Origin: Nocardiopsis sp. ATB16-24
GTDB lineage: Bacteria > Actinomycetota > Actinomycetes > Streptosporangiales > Streptosporangiaceae
Direction of reading: 5' to 3'
Assembly (NCBI RefSeq): GCF_030271535.1
Contig: NZ_JASCXJ010000015.1
Location: 1-64,000 of the forward strand
Length of the DNA: 64,000 nucleotides
Below the pieces are notes generated by a model that had not been told where the DNA came from, searched no databases, and worked only from the letters and a program-made list of their open reading frames with translations. Made by a program: the position numbers and the translations under genes. Each line of letters opens with the position of its first letter. Position 1 is the stretch's first letter. This document shows, piece by piece, positions 62,771 through 64,000 of the stretch.

Positions 62771-64000
<1,230 letters not shown>

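Overview
The window is very GC-rich DNA from an actinomycete. The gene content (MntR-type DtxR regulator, PhoD with a PHO-like box, baeRF protein of the Rv2629 type, many LuxR/TetR regulators, GH62 arabinofuranosidase with a ricin-type CBM) and the codon usage suggest a filamentous genus such as Nocardiopsis or a relative. I cannot fix the species from sequence alone. It reads as ordinary chromosome: about 60 genes in short operons, no rRNA, no canonical tRNA, no CRISPR array and no phage block. Several decaying genes and one small transposon-like element are scattered through it.

Layout. 0-5 kb: a DsbA/FrnE-type thioredoxin-fold protein, a SpoIIE-type phosphatase, a tiny glycine-rich membrane protein, phenylalanine 4-monooxygenase and an acyl-CoA thioesterase. 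5-9 kb: a metallophosphoesterase and a three-gene manganese-type ABC importer with an inverted repeat over its start; a probable MntR sits at 16.3-17.0 kb. 9-21 kb: an exonuclease-BRCT protein with a perfect 51-bp tandem duplication, a baeRF protein, a decayed effector-domain gene, an alpha/beta hydrolase, an MFS transporter, PhoD, fused aminodeoxychorismate synthase and a frameshifted sugar porter. 21-32 kb: small membrane proteins, GNAT and HAD enzymes, a YiaAB protein, a FAD oxidase divergent from a dimethylargininase, an ABC-2 exporter, RidA, a broken Uma2 gene and a Gfo/Idh oxidoreductase. 32-40 kb: a histidine kinase/response regulator/DUF4097 operon, a FhuF-like protein, a VOC protein, a methyltransferase, a 160-bp MITE-like element abutting the stop codon of an orphan response regulator, and a MarR gene. 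40-51 kb: a TetR/GAP-family divergent pair with twin operators, an MBL hydrolase, an ABC exporter behind a MerR-type promoter, an acetyltransferase, a TetR-acyltransferase operon, and a UvrA-like drug-resistance ATPase divergent from its TetR.

The most notable locus is 51.5-53.4 kb. A Ro60/TROVE-vWA protein gene lies directly downstream, on the same strand, of a compact RNA. That RNA has a 20-bp end-to-end stem enclosing a T-arm, a 7-bp acceptor-like hairpin closed by a CAAA loop, and a D-arm, in circularly permuted tRNA order. This is a Y RNA (YrlA-type) encoded beside its protein partner. 53.7-64 kb: a GNAT gene, GH62 arabinofuranosidase under a LacI-type operator, a stretch of pseudogenes (DUF4287, VOC), an aldo/keto reductase behind a CebR-like operator, a two-component system flanking an ABC exporter, and the C-terminal part of glutamate dehydrogenase, which runs off the right edge.

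A recurring feature is apparent leaderless transcription. At least eight genes have a TAnnnT-like -10 box 6-7 nt before the start codon and no Shine-Dalgarno sequence, and four of them encode transcription or sensor proteins.
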